From contig NZ_JAANMZ010000010.1 of assembly GCF_011250555.1 (NCBI RefSeq), positions 33,597 to 97,596 of the forward strand: DNA of 64,000 bases, in the 5' to 3' direction. The notes below the pieces were generated by a model. The model worked only from the letters and a program-made list of their open reading frames with translations, was not told the origin of the DNA and did no database searches. Source of the stretch: Bacillus sp. MM2020_4 (GTDB lineage: Bacteria > Bacillota > Bacilli > Bacillales > Cytobacillaceae). The position numbers were made by a program, and so were the translations under genes. This document shows positions 1-8,839 of this stretch, one piece after another (position 1 is the stretch's first letter; every line of letters begins with the position of its first letter).

Positions 1-466
1 TTATTTTCTTTCCAATCTGAAAAAAGAGGAATATTTAACCACCACCTATGTTCAAGATATTGTTTCCTATCAAAATAAGTATTTAGAAGGTGGGGAGTTA
101 TTTGAAAGGACGCTCCTGGATTTGAAGGACTTTCCATTATTGGCTGTAGTTGATGCAAATAAAAATTTTCTTGGTGTGGTGACACGTTCGGATGTAATCA
201 GTTCCTTTGAAAGTGCCTTTGGTGTAAATCGTCCCGGGGTAAGGATTGCCTTTACCTCAGTCGAAACAGAAGGCCGGATAGCCCGCCTGTCTGAAATTGC
301 TCATCAATTCCATGAACACATCATTTCTCTAGTAACTTTTGATGAAACGGATAAGCTTGTCCGAAGAATTGTGATGAAGATTGAAAAGAAAGATAATATA
401 GACAGGTTTACTAAGAAGCTTGAGGAACACGGTTTCCGAATATTAAGTATTCAAGAGGACGAATAA
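1..466 (+). CDS. CBS-ACT regulatory protein, 3' part only
   Basis: The reading frame is open from base 2, so the true start lies before the window; about 154 residues are visible. The segment FPLLAVVDANKNFLGVVTRSD has the beta-strand/helix pattern of the second half of a CBS pair, which usually binds adenine nucleotides. It is followed by about 75 residues (from GVRIAFTSVE) that resemble a small ACT-type domain. The CBS-CBS-ACT arrangement recalls AcuB-like proteins, but the first CBS domain is not seen, so no ligand or target can be named. A terminator follows directly, so it ends its transcription unit. Confidence 0.6.
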   Translation, partial: YFLSNLKKEEYLTTTYVQDIVSYQNKYLEGGELFERTLLDLKDFPLLAVVDANKNFLGVVTRSDVISSFESAFGVNRPGVRIAFTSVETEGRIARLSEIAHQFHEHIISLVTFDETDKLVRRIVMKIEKKDNIDRFTKKLEEHGFRILSIQEDE

Positions 467-485
467 GTAGGGTAAGAATGTTCTT

Positions 486-517
486 CCTTCTCATACATTG
501 TATGGGAGGGATTTTTT
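486..517 (+). terminator. Rho-independent terminator after the CBS gene
   Basis: A 7-bp to 11-bp stem (CCTTCTCATAC against GTATGGGAGGG, with G-U pairs) and a 3-base loop is followed by a run of six T. Confidence 0.75.
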
Positions 518-601
518 ATGTTTAAAAGGAGAGGGATGCTCTTTGTGTTCTTTTTTAGTTTAAGCGTGCTTTATGGTATGATTTCAATAAAGGTAAAGTA
601 A
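518..601 (+). CDS. possible 27-residue hydrophobic peptide
   Basis: An ATG at 518 sits seven bases after GGAGGG and opens a 27-codon frame with a basic N-terminus (MFKRRG) followed by a hydrophobic stretch. The ribosome site is the 3' arm of the preceding terminator, and the frame also covers the putative ypbG promoter. It could easily be chance. I do not recognise it. Confidence 0.15.
   Translation: MFKRRGMLFVFFFSLSVLYGMISIKVK
574..582 (+). promoter_or_regulatory. extended -10 promoter for ypbG
   Basis: TGGTATGAT is an extended -10 element about 40 bases before the ypbG start and after the upstream terminator. No good -35 is visible. Confidence 0.4.
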
Positions 602-621
602 GGAAAAGGGGAAAAGAATAG

Positions 622-1410
622 ATGATTTTGTTTTGGTTTGGACTATTCATTTTGGTATGTGGAATGCTTCTGCTCCTGTATATGGTACGTGAAGCATTTT
701 TAAATAAAGTAGTAAAGCATAAATTATTCTTTTCAGATTTTCCGGAGTCATTAGGCGAAGTGACCATTTTTTTTATTTCTGATATTCATAAGCGGACTAT
801 TTCAGATCAAATAATCGATGAGGTTAAGGGTAAGGCGGATCTCGTCATTATCGGAGGAGATTTAACTGAAAAAGGAGTTCCCTTTGAAAGAGTGAAAACA
901 AATATTGTGAAATTAAAACAGGTAGGCCCGGTTTATTTTGTTTGGGGTAACAATGATTATGAAGTGGATTTCCGGAAATTGGATGCCGTTTTACTCGATT
1001 TAGGGGTAAAGGTTTTAGCTAATACAGCAGTGACATTTGAGTCAACACAAGGGGAAAAATTATGTTTGCTTGGGGTTGATGACATGAGTCAGGATCGTGA
1101 TCAACTTGATTTGGCACTTTCAGACGCCGAAGTGAACAGTTTCAAAATAATTGCCTGTCACATTCCGGCAATCGTGAAAAAAATTCTACCCGAACATGAA
1201 ATACGCTTGGTGTTAAGTGGACATACTCATGGGGGACAGATCCATCTTTTCGGGTATAGTCCTTATAAAAGAGGAGGAATAAAAAAACTAAATAACACAA
1301 TTCTTTTCATAAGTAATGGTTATGGTACAACTGCCCTTCCCCTGAGGCTTGGGGCGCCTGCAGAATCACACCTTATTACCCTTCAGAGAGGAACAGAAAA
1401 GTTAGGATGA
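622..1410 (+). CDS. ypbG: metallophosphoesterase YpbG
   Basis: Calcineurin-like metallophosphoesterase of 262 residues. An N-terminal membrane segment (about residues 3-24) would anchor it with the catalytic part probably on one face of the membrane. The metal-binding signature is complete and in order: SDIH, GGDLT, GNND, CHIP and GHTHGG. The position just before the mecA-like gene ypbH and gudB matches ypbG of B. subtilis. The physiological substrate is not known; the fold hydrolyses phosphomono- or diesters with two metal ions. The start is preceded by a purine-rich AAAAGGGGAAAAG. Confidence 0.85.
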   Translation: MILFWFGLFILVCGMLLLLYMVREAFLNKVVKHKLFFSDFPESLGEVTIFFISDIHKRTISDQIIDEVKGKADLVIIGGDLTEKGVPFERVKTNIVKLKQVGPVYFVWGNNDYEVDFRKLDAVLLDLGVKVLANTAVTFESTQGEKLCLLGVDDMSQDRDQLDLALSDAEVNSFKIIACHIPAIVKKILPEHEIRLVLSGHTHGGQIHLFGYSPYKRGGIKKLNNTILFISNGYGTTALPLRLGAPAESHLITLQRGTEKLG

Positions 1411-1484
1411 TTTAGACAATTCACCAACTGACCCTAAAGGCATACACTAAAAACAAGAGTTATGTCACGGCAGGGGGCAAAAAC

Positions 1485-2069
1485 ATGCGCTTAGAACGCT
1501 TAACGGCCAATAAAATAAAAATTTTTTTAACCTCTGATGATCTGTTTGATAGGGGGCTTTCCAAAGAAGATATTTGGAAGGATTCAAGTAAATGGAATCA
1601 ACTGTTTCATGATATGTTGGAAGAGGCAAGCGAGGAATTTGATGTTGATATCCAGGGGTCAGTAGCGGTTGAAATTTTCTCCCTTCAAGCGCAAGGTATG
1701 ATATTGATCATTACTGTTGATGAAGTAAAAGATGATGATCAAGATTTACTATATGATGGGTACATTGAAATGCAGGTAAGGGTGGAAGGTTGTGAAGAGC
1801 TATTATTTGAGTTTAAAGAATTTGAGGATGTTATTGGCCTTTCAAAAAGGTTCTCTAATATAGAGTTATTTGGCGGGAGCTTATATTCTTACCATAATTG
1901 CTATTATCTTTTAATGGATCAAGTAGATATCACAAAAAAAGAAAGGGCAGCCAGTATATTGTCGGAATTTGGTAATCCCTCCATTCTTAGTCCGTTCGTT
2001 CTTGCTGAATATGGGAAACAAATCATTAAAAACGGGGCAGTGGAAACCATTCTTCATTATTTTAAATAA
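1485..2069 (+). CDS. ypbH: MecA-family adaptor YpbH
   Basis: 194 residues. The N-terminus MRLERLTANKIKIFLTSDDL is the MecA/YpbH substrate-binding domain. The C-terminal half (from about residue 95) is the part that binds ClpC in MecA. The linker is acidic (DEVKDDDQD). In B. subtilis YpbH is the MecA paralogue that modulates competence and sporulation through ClpC; here it also lies directly upstream of gudB, so I call YpbH rather than MecA. RBS AGGGGGC precedes the ATG. A terminator follows. Confidence 0.88.
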   Translation: MRLERLTANKIKIFLTSDDLFDRGLSKEDIWKDSSKWNQLFHDMLEEASEEFDVDIQGSVAVEIFSLQAQGMILIITVDEVKDDDQDLLYDGYIEMQVRVEGCEELLFEFKEFEDVIGLSKRFSNIELFGGSLYSYHNCYYLLMDQVDITKKERAASILSEFGNPSILSPFVLAEYGKQIIKNGAVETILHYFK

Positions 2070-2091
2070 GGAATATAGGTGTAAAGAAATT

Positions 2092-2120
2092 AAAAGGGGT
2101 GCATGCCCCTTTTCCGTTTT
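2092..2120 (+). terminator. terminator after ypbH
   Basis: AAAAGGGG and CCCCTTTT form an eight-pair stem around TGCATG, followed by a T-rich tract. Confidence 0.8.
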
Positions 2121-2194
2121 TTTGAAGAAACAAAACTGGATTGGGAGCGTTTTCAAGTATGTGCTGAAAAATACATAAATGTGCTTTTTTCACC

Positions 2195-2222
2195 TTGCAT
2201 AAATCAATTAAACGTGTATACT
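2195..2222 (+). promoter_or_regulatory. sigma-A promoter for gudB
   Basis: TTGCAT, a 16-base spacer, then TATACT, ending 54 bases before the gudB start. Confidence 0.6.
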
Positions 2223-2275
2223 TGTGACTGAAAGCGGACAACATTCGTAAAAGAGATTTCTTAGGAGGATTACAA

Positions 2276-3553
2276 ATGGTAGCCGAAAATGGTACAGAAA
2301 AGACTAATCAAGTGGAAAAGAATGATGTGTTGAAATCAACACAAACCGTTATTCATAAAGCCCTTGAGAAGTTAGGTTATCCTGAAGAGGTATACGAGCT
2401 TTTAAAAGAGCCGTTACGTATGATGACAGTTAAAATTCCAGTGAGAATGGATGACGGATCAACAAAAATATTTACGGGATACCGTGCACAACATAATGAT
2501 GCAGTTGGACCAACAAAGGGTGGAATTCGTTTTCATCCAGGTGTAACTGAAACCGAAGTGAAGGCCCTTTCTATCTGGATGAGCTTGAAATGCGGAATCG
2601 TCGATCTTCCATATGGTGGTGGTAAAGGTGGCATCGTTTGCGACCCACGTGATATGTCCTTTAGAGAACTTGAAAGATTGAGTCGTGGATACGTACGGGC
2701 AATCAGTCAAATTGTTGGACCAACCAAGGATATTCCAGCACCGGATGTGTTTACAAATTCGCAAATTATGGCTTGGATGATGGATGAATATAGCCGAATA
2801 GATGAATTCAATTCTCCTGGCTTTATAACCGGCAAGCCGTTAGTCTTGGGTGGTTCACATGGTCGTGAATCAGCAACGGCAAAAGGTGTAACTATTTGTA
2901 TCCGTGAAGCAGCAAAAAAGAAAGGCATTCAAATTGAAGGTGCAAGGGTTGTGATTCAGGGTTTCGGCAACGCGGGGAGCTTTTTATCAAAATTCATGCA
3001 CGATGCCGGAGCGAAAGTAATCGGTATTTCCGATGCCTACGGTGCATTACATGATCCAAATGGTCTTGATATTGATTATTTATTAGATAGACGAGATAGC
3101 TTTGGGACTGTTACGAAATTATTTAATAATACAATTACAAATAAAGAATTACTAGAACTTGAATGTGATATTCTTGTGCCGGCTGCAATTGAAAATCAAA
3201 TTACCGCAGAAAATGCGCATAATATTCGTGCGAGCATCGTGGTTGAGGCAGCCAATGGTCCAACGACATTAGAGGCTACTGAAATTTTAACAGAACGTGG
3301 TATTCTTCTTGTTCCAGATGTATTAGCTTCAGCGGGCGGTGTTACTGTTTCTTACTTCGAGTGGGTTCAAAATAACCAAGGTTATTATTGGACGGAAGAA
3401 GAAGTAGAGGAAAAACTCGAAAAAATATTAGTGAAATCATTTAAAAATATTTATGATACTGCTCAAACACGCCGTGTCGATATGAGACTTGCTGCCTATA
3501 TGGTCGGGGTTCGAAAAATGGCAGAAGCGAGCCGCTTCAGAGGCTGGATTTAA
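2276..3553 (+). CDS. gudB: NAD-specific glutamate dehydrogenase
   Basis: Catabolic hexameric glutamate dehydrogenase of 425 residues, converting glutamate to 2-oxoglutarate and ammonia in the cytoplasm. Visible landmarks are the substrate region GPTKGGIRFHP (about 78-88), the catalytic-lysine motif PYGGGKGG and the Rossmann motif GFGNAGS. Domesticated B. subtilis 168 carries a 9-bp duplication giving VKAVKA near residue 93; here only one VKA is present (residues 95-97), so the gene should encode the active, wild-type form. It has its own promoter, RBS TTAGGAGGA, and a terminator, so it is probably monocistronic. Confidence 0.95.
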   Translation: MVAENGTEKTNQVEKNDVLKSTQTVIHKALEKLGYPEEVYELLKEPLRMMTVKIPVRMDDGSTKIFTGYRAQHNDAVGPTKGGIRFHPGVTETEVKALSIWMSLKCGIVDLPYGGGKGGIVCDPRDMSFRELERLSRGYVRAISQIVGPTKDIPAPDVFTNSQIMAWMMDEYSRIDEFNSPGFITGKPLVLGGSHGRESATAKGVTICIREAAKKKGIQIEGARVVIQGFGNAGSFLSKFMHDAGAKVIGISDAYGALHDPNGLDIDYLLDRRDSFGTVTKLFNNTITNKELLELECDILVPAAIENQITAENAHNIRASIVVEAANGPTTLEATEILTERGILLVPDVLASAGGVTVSYFEWVQNNQGYYWTEEEVEEKLEKILVKSFKNIYDTAQTRRVDMRLAAYMVGVRKMAEASRFRGWI

Positions 3554-3575
3554 GTGCTTAGCATTGAATTATAAT

Positions 3576-3613
3576 AAAAAAACTCCTATCATATACAGGG
3601 TGGGAGTTTTTTA
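3576..3613 (+). terminator. terminator after gudB
   Basis: AAAAACTCCTATC pairs with GGTGGGAGTTTTT across a short loop, then T-rich sequence. Confidence 0.75.
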
Positions 3614-3649
3614 TTTGACCAAAAGGAAAGAATAACTTTCCATTCAGGG

Positions 3650-3716
3650 CATAAGTGCAACTACGTCTCTGTCTTCGCCCTTAGGGGCTCGTCAGTCAGC
3701 GAGTTTTCTTTAGAAT
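3650..3716. repeat. GC-richer intergenic segment, possible repeat remnant
   Basis: Between gudB and ypdA there is a patch richer in G and C than its surroundings, containing an eight-base-loop hairpin CTCG/CGAG followed by TTTTCTTT. It codes for nothing obvious. Its style resembles small non-coding repeats scattered in Bacillus intergenic regions; the hairpin could also act as a weak terminator. Confidence 0.3.
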
Positions 3717-3737
3717 CGTAATAAGGAGTGTATCCAT

Positions 3738-4709
3738 TTGCAAGCAGAAGATATTATTATTATCGGTGGAGGACCCTGTGGGTTAGCTGCAGCGATTTCA
3801 TTACAGGAAATTGGGAAAAAACCATTAATTATTGAAAAGGGAAATGTGGTTAATTCTATCTATCATTATCCAACACATCAAACCTTTTTTAGCACGAGCG
3901 AAAAATTAGAAATTGGCGCTATGCCGTTTGTAACTGATAGCTATAAACCTAAAAGAAACCAGGCACTTGTCTATTATCGGGAGGTAGCTAAGCGAAAGCA
4001 GCTTCGGATTAACACGTTTGAAACAGTCACAAAAGTGTACAAACAGGATCAGCAAATATATGTTACTAGTGATAAAAAAACCTATAGCGCTGATTATGTC
4101 ATCATTGCAACAGGCTATTATGATCATCCGAACTTTATGAATGTTCCTGGTGAAGACTTACCAAAAGTTTTCCATTATTTTAAAGAGGCTCATCCCTATT
4201 TCAATCAAGATGTTTGTGTAATTGGTGGAAAAAACTCCAGTGTCGATGCCGCACTAGAACTAGTAAAAGCAGGTGCAAGAGTAACTGTTTTATATCGTGG
4301 AACGGAATATTCACCTAGTATTAAACCATGGATTCTTCCTGAATTCGAAGCTTTAGTAAAAAATGGCACGATTACATTGGAGTTTGGCGCAACTATTCAG
4401 GAAATCACCGAAAATCAGGTCGTATATAGTAAAGATGATGAACAAAAAACCATTACGAATGATTTTGTTTTTGCTATGACCGGTTACCATCCAGACCATC
4501 AATTTTTAAAAACTATGGGTGTGAACATCGACGAGGAAACAGGTAGACCCCTATTTGACCCTGAGACAATGGAAACGAACATCGAGGGAATTTATATAGC
4601 TGGTGTCATTGCCGCTGGGAATAACGCGAATGAAATTTTTATAGAAAATGGGCGTTTTCATGGTGGACAAATAGCACGTAATATCTTAGAAAAAGAAACT
4701 AAAGGATGA
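3738..4709 (+). CDS. ypdA: YpdA, bacillithiol disulfide reductase (Bdr)
   Basis: FAD- and NADPH-binding oxidoreductase of 323 residues, cytoplasmic. GGGPCGLAAA (about 10-19) is the FAD-binding GxGxxG motif, with a conserved Cys at about residue 14. GGKNSSVDAA is the NADPH-binding motif, and the C-terminal IAGVIAAG segment closes the FAD site. YpdA reduces bacillithiol disulfide, so it belongs with bshA and bshB1 further along the window. The start is TTG, chosen because AAGGAGTG lies at the right distance. It probably forms an operon with the asparaginase gene six bases downstream. Confidence 0.9.
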   Translation: MQAEDIIIIGGGPCGLAAAISLQEIGKKPLIIEKGNVVNSIYHYPTHQTFFSTSEKLEIGAMPFVTDSYKPKRNQALVYYREVAKRKQLRINTFETVTKVYKQDQQIYVTSDKKTYSADYVIIATGYYDHPNFMNVPGEDLPKVFHYFKEAHPYFNQDVCVIGGKNSSVDAALELVKAGARVTVLYRGTEYSPSIKPWILPEFEALVKNGTITLEFGATIQEITENQVVYSKDDEQKTITNDFVFAMTGYHPDHQFLKTMGVNIDEETGRPLFDPETMETNIEGIYIAGVIAAGNNANEIFIENGRFHGGQIARNILEKETKG

Positions 4710-4715
4710 TTAGTC

Positions 4716-5672
4716 ATGAATAAAGTTGTTCTATTAACAACAGGCGGTACCATTGCAAGTAAAGCAAATAAGGATTCAGGAAAATTAGCTTCTGGTGCAT
4801 TAACGGGTGAAGAGCTTGCAGCCATGTGTAATTTACCAAAAGATATTGAAGTAATTGTAGAATCTGTTTTTCAAAAGGCAAGTATTCACATTACCTTTGA
4901 TGATTTGGTTTTTCTAAAAAATAAAATAGAAGATTATTTTAAGGATGAAGCAGTTTCTGGTGTCGTTGTGACCCATGGGACCGATACCATGGAGGAAACG
5001 GCCTATTTTCTAGATTTGACGATAAATGACCACAGACCAGTGGTAGTAACGGGCTCGCAACGTTCTCCTGAGGATTTAGGAAGCGATGTCTACATTAACT
5101 TGAGGCATGCTATTTATTCAGCTTGTTCCGTTGATTTACAAAATTCCGGTACTGTTGTTGTGTTTAATGAGCGAATATTTGCGGCTAGATATGTGAAAAA
5201 GGAACATGCCTCCAATATTCAGGGTTTTAATGCTTTTGGATTCGGTTATCTCGGTATTATTGACAATGATCGGGTTCATGTCTTTCAAAAACCCATTAAA
5301 AGAGAATGCTATCAAATTAAAACTCAGGTCCCTCAAGTAGAAATTATTAAATGCTATATTGGAGCGGACGGGAAATTTATTAAGGCAGCACGAGAGGCTG
5401 GGGTGAGTGGAATAGTTCTTGAAGGAGTAGGAAGAGGTCAGGTGGCTCCCAAGATGATGGAGGAAATTGAAAAGTCCATTAAAGAGGGAATAAAGCTAGT
5501 CATAACAACGAGTGCGGAAGAAGGGTCTGTCTATACGACCTATGATTATGAGGGAAGTGCTTATGATCTTTATAACAAAGGTGTCATTCTAGGAAGTGAC
5601 AATGACTCGAAAAAGGCAAGAATTAAATTGGCAGTAGCAATGGCAAGTGGTTTAGAGTCTATTAATTTTTAA
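4716..5672 (+). CDS. ansA: L-asparaginase, cytoplasmic
   Basis: 318 residues, hydrolysing asparagine to aspartate and ammonia. Both catalytic threonine motifs are present: TTGGTIAS near the N-terminus and HGTDTMEE at about residue 88. There is no signal peptide, so it should act inside the cell. In B. subtilis ypdA is followed by prsW and ansA lies elsewhere; here the asparaginase gene sits between them, six bases behind ypdA. Its products feed aspartate and ammonia pools linked to the nearby glutamate dehydrogenase. The symbol is by function, not by proven orthology. Confidence 0.88.
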   Translation: MNKVVLLTTGGTIASKANKDSGKLASGALTGEELAAMCNLPKDIEVIVESVFQKASIHITFDDLVFLKNKIEDYFKDEAVSGVVVTHGTDTMEETAYFLDLTINDHRPVVVTGSQRSPEDLGSDVYINLRHAIYSACSVDLQNSGTVVVFNERIFAARYVKKEHASNIQGFNAFGFGYLGIIDNDRVHVFQKPIKRECYQIKTQVPQVEIIKCYIGADGKFIKAAREAGVSGIVLEGVGRGQVAPKMMEEIEKSIKEGIKLVITTSAEEGSVYTTYDYEGSAYDLYNKGVILGSDNDSKKARIKLAVAMASGLESINF

Positions 5673-5673
5673 C

Positions 5674-5727
5674 ACGTAAAATGGAATCAATCTTTCATTT
5701 TCTTTACACCGGTTCCATGTTACGATA
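5674..5727 (+). repeat. long-loop inverted repeat before prsW
   Basis: CGTAAAATGGAAT and GTTCCATGTTACG form an imperfect stem around about 25 bases, without a T-run. It may structure the prsW leader or be a weak terminator for ansA. Confidence 0.35.
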
Positions 5728-5755
5728 AGGAAAAAGGATGGAAAGTAGGTTCATC

Positions 5756-6445
5756 ATGCTGGGAATTTTATCTGCCGGAGTTGCTCCAGGTCTGGCATTG
5801 TTAAGTTATTTTTATTTAAAAGATGAATACGAACCAGAGCCAATTTCCTTTGTTTTGAGGACATTTATTTACGGAGCCCTTTTGGTGTTCCCGATTATGT
5901 TTATCCAGCATGTCTTTGATGTCGAACATTTGCTTACATCAAATCTGATTGATGCCTTTTTTAGTTCAAGTTTACTAGAGGAATTTTTTAAGTGGTTCAT
6001 TTTGTTTTATGCCATTTATCAACATGTTGAATTTGATGAACCCTTTGATGGTATTGTATATGGAGTAGCTGTTTCCCTTGGATTTGCTACTGTCGAAAAT
6101 ATCTTTTATTTAATTGCAAACGGGATTGAGCATGCGATGACGCGTGCTTTATTGCCGGTATCAAGCCATGCCCTATTTGGAGTGATTATGGGCTTTTATC
6201 TCGGAAAAGCAAAGTTTACGGAAGGAAATAAAGCTAAGTGGATCCTGTTCTCTTTGCTTTTGCCTTTTATCTTGCATGGGTTCTATGATTTCATATTGAT
6301 TTCACTAGAACATTGGCTGTTTATTATTTTTCCGTTTATGATTTTCCTTTGGTGGTTTGGATTAAGAAAGGTGAAAAAAGCAAAAATATTAAGTGCTAAT
6401 CATTTCAATAAACAATATCCGGTACAAAAGACCCTTCATTCCTAA
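5756..6445 (+). CDS. prsW: intramembrane metalloprotease PrsW
   Basis: Polytopic membrane protein of 229 residues. In B. subtilis PrsW makes the first cut in anti-sigma factor RsiW and so activates sigma-W in the envelope-stress response. The family motifs are visible: LLEEFFKW (EExxK), the conserved EN in [16 protein letters not shown] and HGFYD, each within or next to a membrane helix. I chose the ATG that gives MLGILSAG, matching the family N-terminus; an in-frame ATG six codons upstream (5738) is possible. rsiW and sigW are not in this window. Confidence 0.88.
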   Translation: MLGILSAGVAPGLALLSYFYLKDEYEPEPISFVLRTFIYGALLVFPIMFIQHVFDVEHLLTSNLIDAFFSSSLLEEFFKWFILFYAIYQHVEFDEPFDGIVYGVAVSLGFATVENIFYLIANGIEHAMTRALLPVSSHALFGVIMGFYLGKAKFTEGNKAKWILFSLLLPFILHGFYDFILISLEHWLFIIFPFMIFLWWFGLRKVKKAKILSANHFNKQYPVQKTLHS

Positions 6446-6460
6446 ATGTAGGGTTTTTTT
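6427..6460 (+). terminator. terminator overlapping the prsW 3' end
   Basis: GACCCTTCAT and ATGTAGGGTTT pair, followed by seven T; the stem begins inside the last prsW codons. Confidence 0.75.
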
Positions 6461-6548
6461 ATTTATTCTTCATTAGATGGAATAAAATCACCAATAAAAC
6501 AAAAAATAGGGTTACTGCTAAAAAGATTCATTTGGGGGTTATAATTCC

Positions 6549-7388
6549 ATGAAAAAGAAAAACAACCTAATCAAATACTTCATTCTATTCTTTTTCTGTA
6601 CCATGCCATTATCTATGATGGAGAACCAAAAGGTTCATGCCTTTTCTAATCAGATTATCCAAAAAGGAGCCGTGGGTGATGATGTCATTGAATTGCAATC
6701 AAGACTCCAATATGTCGGATTCTATAACGGGAAAATTGATGGAGTGTTTGGATGGGGTACATATTGGGCGTTAAGAAACTTTCAATATGAATTCGGGCTA
6801 CAAATAGACGGATTGGCCGGAACCACCACAAAAGCAAAGCTAACGAAAGCAAGTAAATATGATCAGCAATATGTAAAAAATCAAATGAAATCCGGAAAAA
6901 AGTTTACTTACTACGGTGGTGTTGATAAAAGCAAGCAAAGTGCACCAAATACTAAGGCGCCAGCAACCAATCCTTCACCACCAAAACAAGCTGCAGCGAA
7001 AAAGCCAACAGCGGCAAATACACCAGGCGGTTTTTCACAAAATGATATCCGCTTAATGGCAAACGCTGTTCATGGGGAATCAAGGGGTGAACCATATATA
7101 GGTCAAGTTGCCGTAGCAGCGGTAATCTTAAACCGAGTCAATAGTGCATCATTTCCTAACACCGTTTCAGGTGTGATTTTTGAACCAGGAGCATTTACAG
7201 CAGTTGCCGATGGGCAAATATGGTTAACACCTAATGAAACTTCAAAAAAGGCGGTAATAGATGCAATTAATGGGTGGGATCCAACGGGTGAGGCACTTTA
7301 CTATTTTAATCCAGCTACAGCCACGAGCGGCTGGATTTGGGGAAGACCGCAAATCAAACGAATTGGGCAACATATTTTTTGCAAGTAG
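6549..7388 (+). CDS. sleB: spore cortex-lytic enzyme SleB
   Basis: 279 residues, exported: positively charged start, hydrophobic segment (about 8-24) and a likely cleavage after VHA near residue 31. An N-terminal peptidoglycan-binding repeat (QKGAVGDDVIELQSRL onward, about 38-95) binds cortex. A Pro/Ala/Lys linker follows, then the SleB hydrolase domain (about 161-279) with the catalytic Glu in NAVHGESRGE. It is a lytic transglycosylase that degrades cortex during germination and needs YpeB, encoded next. Usually made in the forespore under sigma-G; I could not fix a convincing promoter. Confidence 0.95.
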   Translation: MKKKNNLIKYFILFFFCTMPLSMMENQKVHAFSNQIIQKGAVGDDVIELQSRLQYVGFYNGKIDGVFGWGTYWALRNFQYEFGLQIDGLAGTTTKAKLTKASKYDQQYVKNQMKSGKKFTYYGGVDKSKQSAPNTKAPATNPSPPKQAAAKKPTAANTPGGFSQNDIRLMANAVHGESRGEPYIGQVAVAAVILNRVNSASFPNTVSGVIFEPGAFTAVADGQIWLTPNETSKKAVIDAINGWDPTGEALYYFNPATATSGWIWGRPQIKRIGQHIFCK

Positions 7389-7402
7389 AGAGGTGAATAG
7401 AA

Positions 7403-8752
7403 TTGATTAGAGGAATATTAATCGGTGTTCTTGCTTTGGGTGTGGCGGGAACGGCTTATTGGGGCTACCAAGAACACCAAGAAAAGAATGCAATACTGTT
7501 AAACGCCGAAAATAATTATCAACGGGCATTCCATGACCTTTCCTACAGAATGGATATACTCCACGATAAAATTGGAACAACCCTTGCCATGAATTCTAAG
7601 GATACTTTATCCCCTTCATTAATTGAAGTTTGGAGGCTAACCTCACAGGCACATGGTGATGTTGGGCAGCTCCCATTAACCTTGCTGCCTTTTAATAAGA
7701 CAGAGGAATTCTTAGCAAATATCGGCAATTTCAGCTACCGAACAGCGGTAAGAGATTTAGGAAATGACCCATTAACAGATAAGGAATATGATACATTAAA
7801 GGTGCTTTATAAGCAGTCAGGTGATATTCAGAATGAGCTCCGGAATGTTCAGCATATGGTATTAAAGAATAACTTGCGCTGGATGGATGTTGAGTTAGCC
7901 CTTGCATCAGGAAAAGAAACAACTGATAATACGATTATCGATGGATTCAAAACAGTTGAAAAAACAGTTTCAAGTTACGAGGAATCTGACTTTGGGCCCA
8001 CATTTATGAACATGCAAAAAAAGGATGAGAATTTTAAAAAAATCAAGGGAAAGACTATTTCGCGGAATGAGGCCATTCAGGTCGCCAAAAAGTATATGAA
8101 GTTTGATGGAAACGCAGAAGTCAAGGTTACTGAGAATGGAAAAGGTTCCGACTATGGTTTTTATAGCGTTTCAATAAAAAACAAACAAACCGGACAGGAA
8201 GCTAGTATGGATATTACCAAAAAAGCCGGTCATCCTATTTGGTTTATTAATAACCGTGAAATAAAGGGACAAAAGCTCAGTCTAAATGAAGCAGATAATA
8301 AGGCAGCTGCCTTTTTAAAGGAAACAGGATTCAAAGATTTAGAGGTATTTGAAAGCACGCAATATGACAATATTGGCGTCATCAATTTTGTTACAAATAG
8401 TAACGGGGTTCGAATTTATCCTGAAGCGGTGAAGGTAAAAGTAGCACTGGATAATGGTGACATTATTGGTGTTTCAGCAGAGGAATATTTAAAATCCTTT
8501 CAAACTAGAACCATTGAAAAACCTGGGATTACATTGGAACAAGCGCGTGCAAAGGTTAATCCGAATCTAAAGGTACTGGAAAACCGCGAGGCGATGATTA
8601 TGAATGATTTAAATGAAGAGGTATTATGCTATGAATTCCTAGGGACTATTGGCGACGATACCTATCGGATTTTTATAAATGCAAAAACTGGATTTGAAGA
8701 AGAAGTTGAAAAGTTGAAAAATGCCGAAGCTATCTACGAAGATGTATTATAA
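7403..8752 (+). CDS. ypeB: germination protein YpeB
   Basis: 449 residues, 14 bases behind sleB in the same operon. The N-terminal hydrophobic segment (LIGVLALGVAGTAYWGY, about 5-21) would anchor it in the forespore inner membrane. The C-terminal half (about 210-449) carries repeated PepSY-type units, visible as the recurring pattern of a helix (ISRNEAIQVAKKY, LSLNEADNKAAAFL, ITLEQARAKVN) followed by beta strands. YpeB and SleB stabilise each other in dormant spores. The start is TTG, supported by GAGGTGAATAGAA. Confidence 0.94.
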   Translation: MIRGILIGVLALGVAGTAYWGYQEHQEKNAILLNAENNYQRAFHDLSYRMDILHDKIGTTLAMNSKDTLSPSLIEVWRLTSQAHGDVGQLPLTLLPFNKTEEFLANIGNFSYRTAVRDLGNDPLTDKEYDTLKVLYKQSGDIQNELRNVQHMVLKNNLRWMDVELALASGKETTDNTIIDGFKTVEKTVSSYEESDFGPTFMNMQKKDENFKKIKGKTISRNEAIQVAKKYMKFDGNAEVKVTENGKGSDYGFYSVSIKNKQTGQEASMDITKKAGHPIWFINNREIKGQKLSLNEADNKAAAFLKETGFKDLEVFESTQYDNIGVINFVTNSNGVRIYPEAVKVKVALDNGDIIGVSAEEYLKSFQTRTIEKPGITLEQARAKVNPNLKVLENREAMIMNDLNEEVLCYEFLGTIGDDTYRIFINAKTGFEEEVEKLKNAEAIYEDVL

Positions 8753-8779
8753 GGGAAAAGCACTTGCTTTTCCTTTTTA
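8751..8779 (+). terminator. terminator after ypeB
   Basis: GGAAAAG and CTTTTCC pair around a six-base loop, followed by TTTTTAA. Confidence 0.7.
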
Positions 8780-8839
8780 AATTGAATAATAATATCCAAA
8801 ACCCCAATAATAGACATATATGGGTATGGGGTGATTTCA

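Noticed and set aside
6479..6520. sigma-G promoter before sleB
   Set aside because: GGAATA is present but no CATnnTA-like -10 lies at 17-18 bases.
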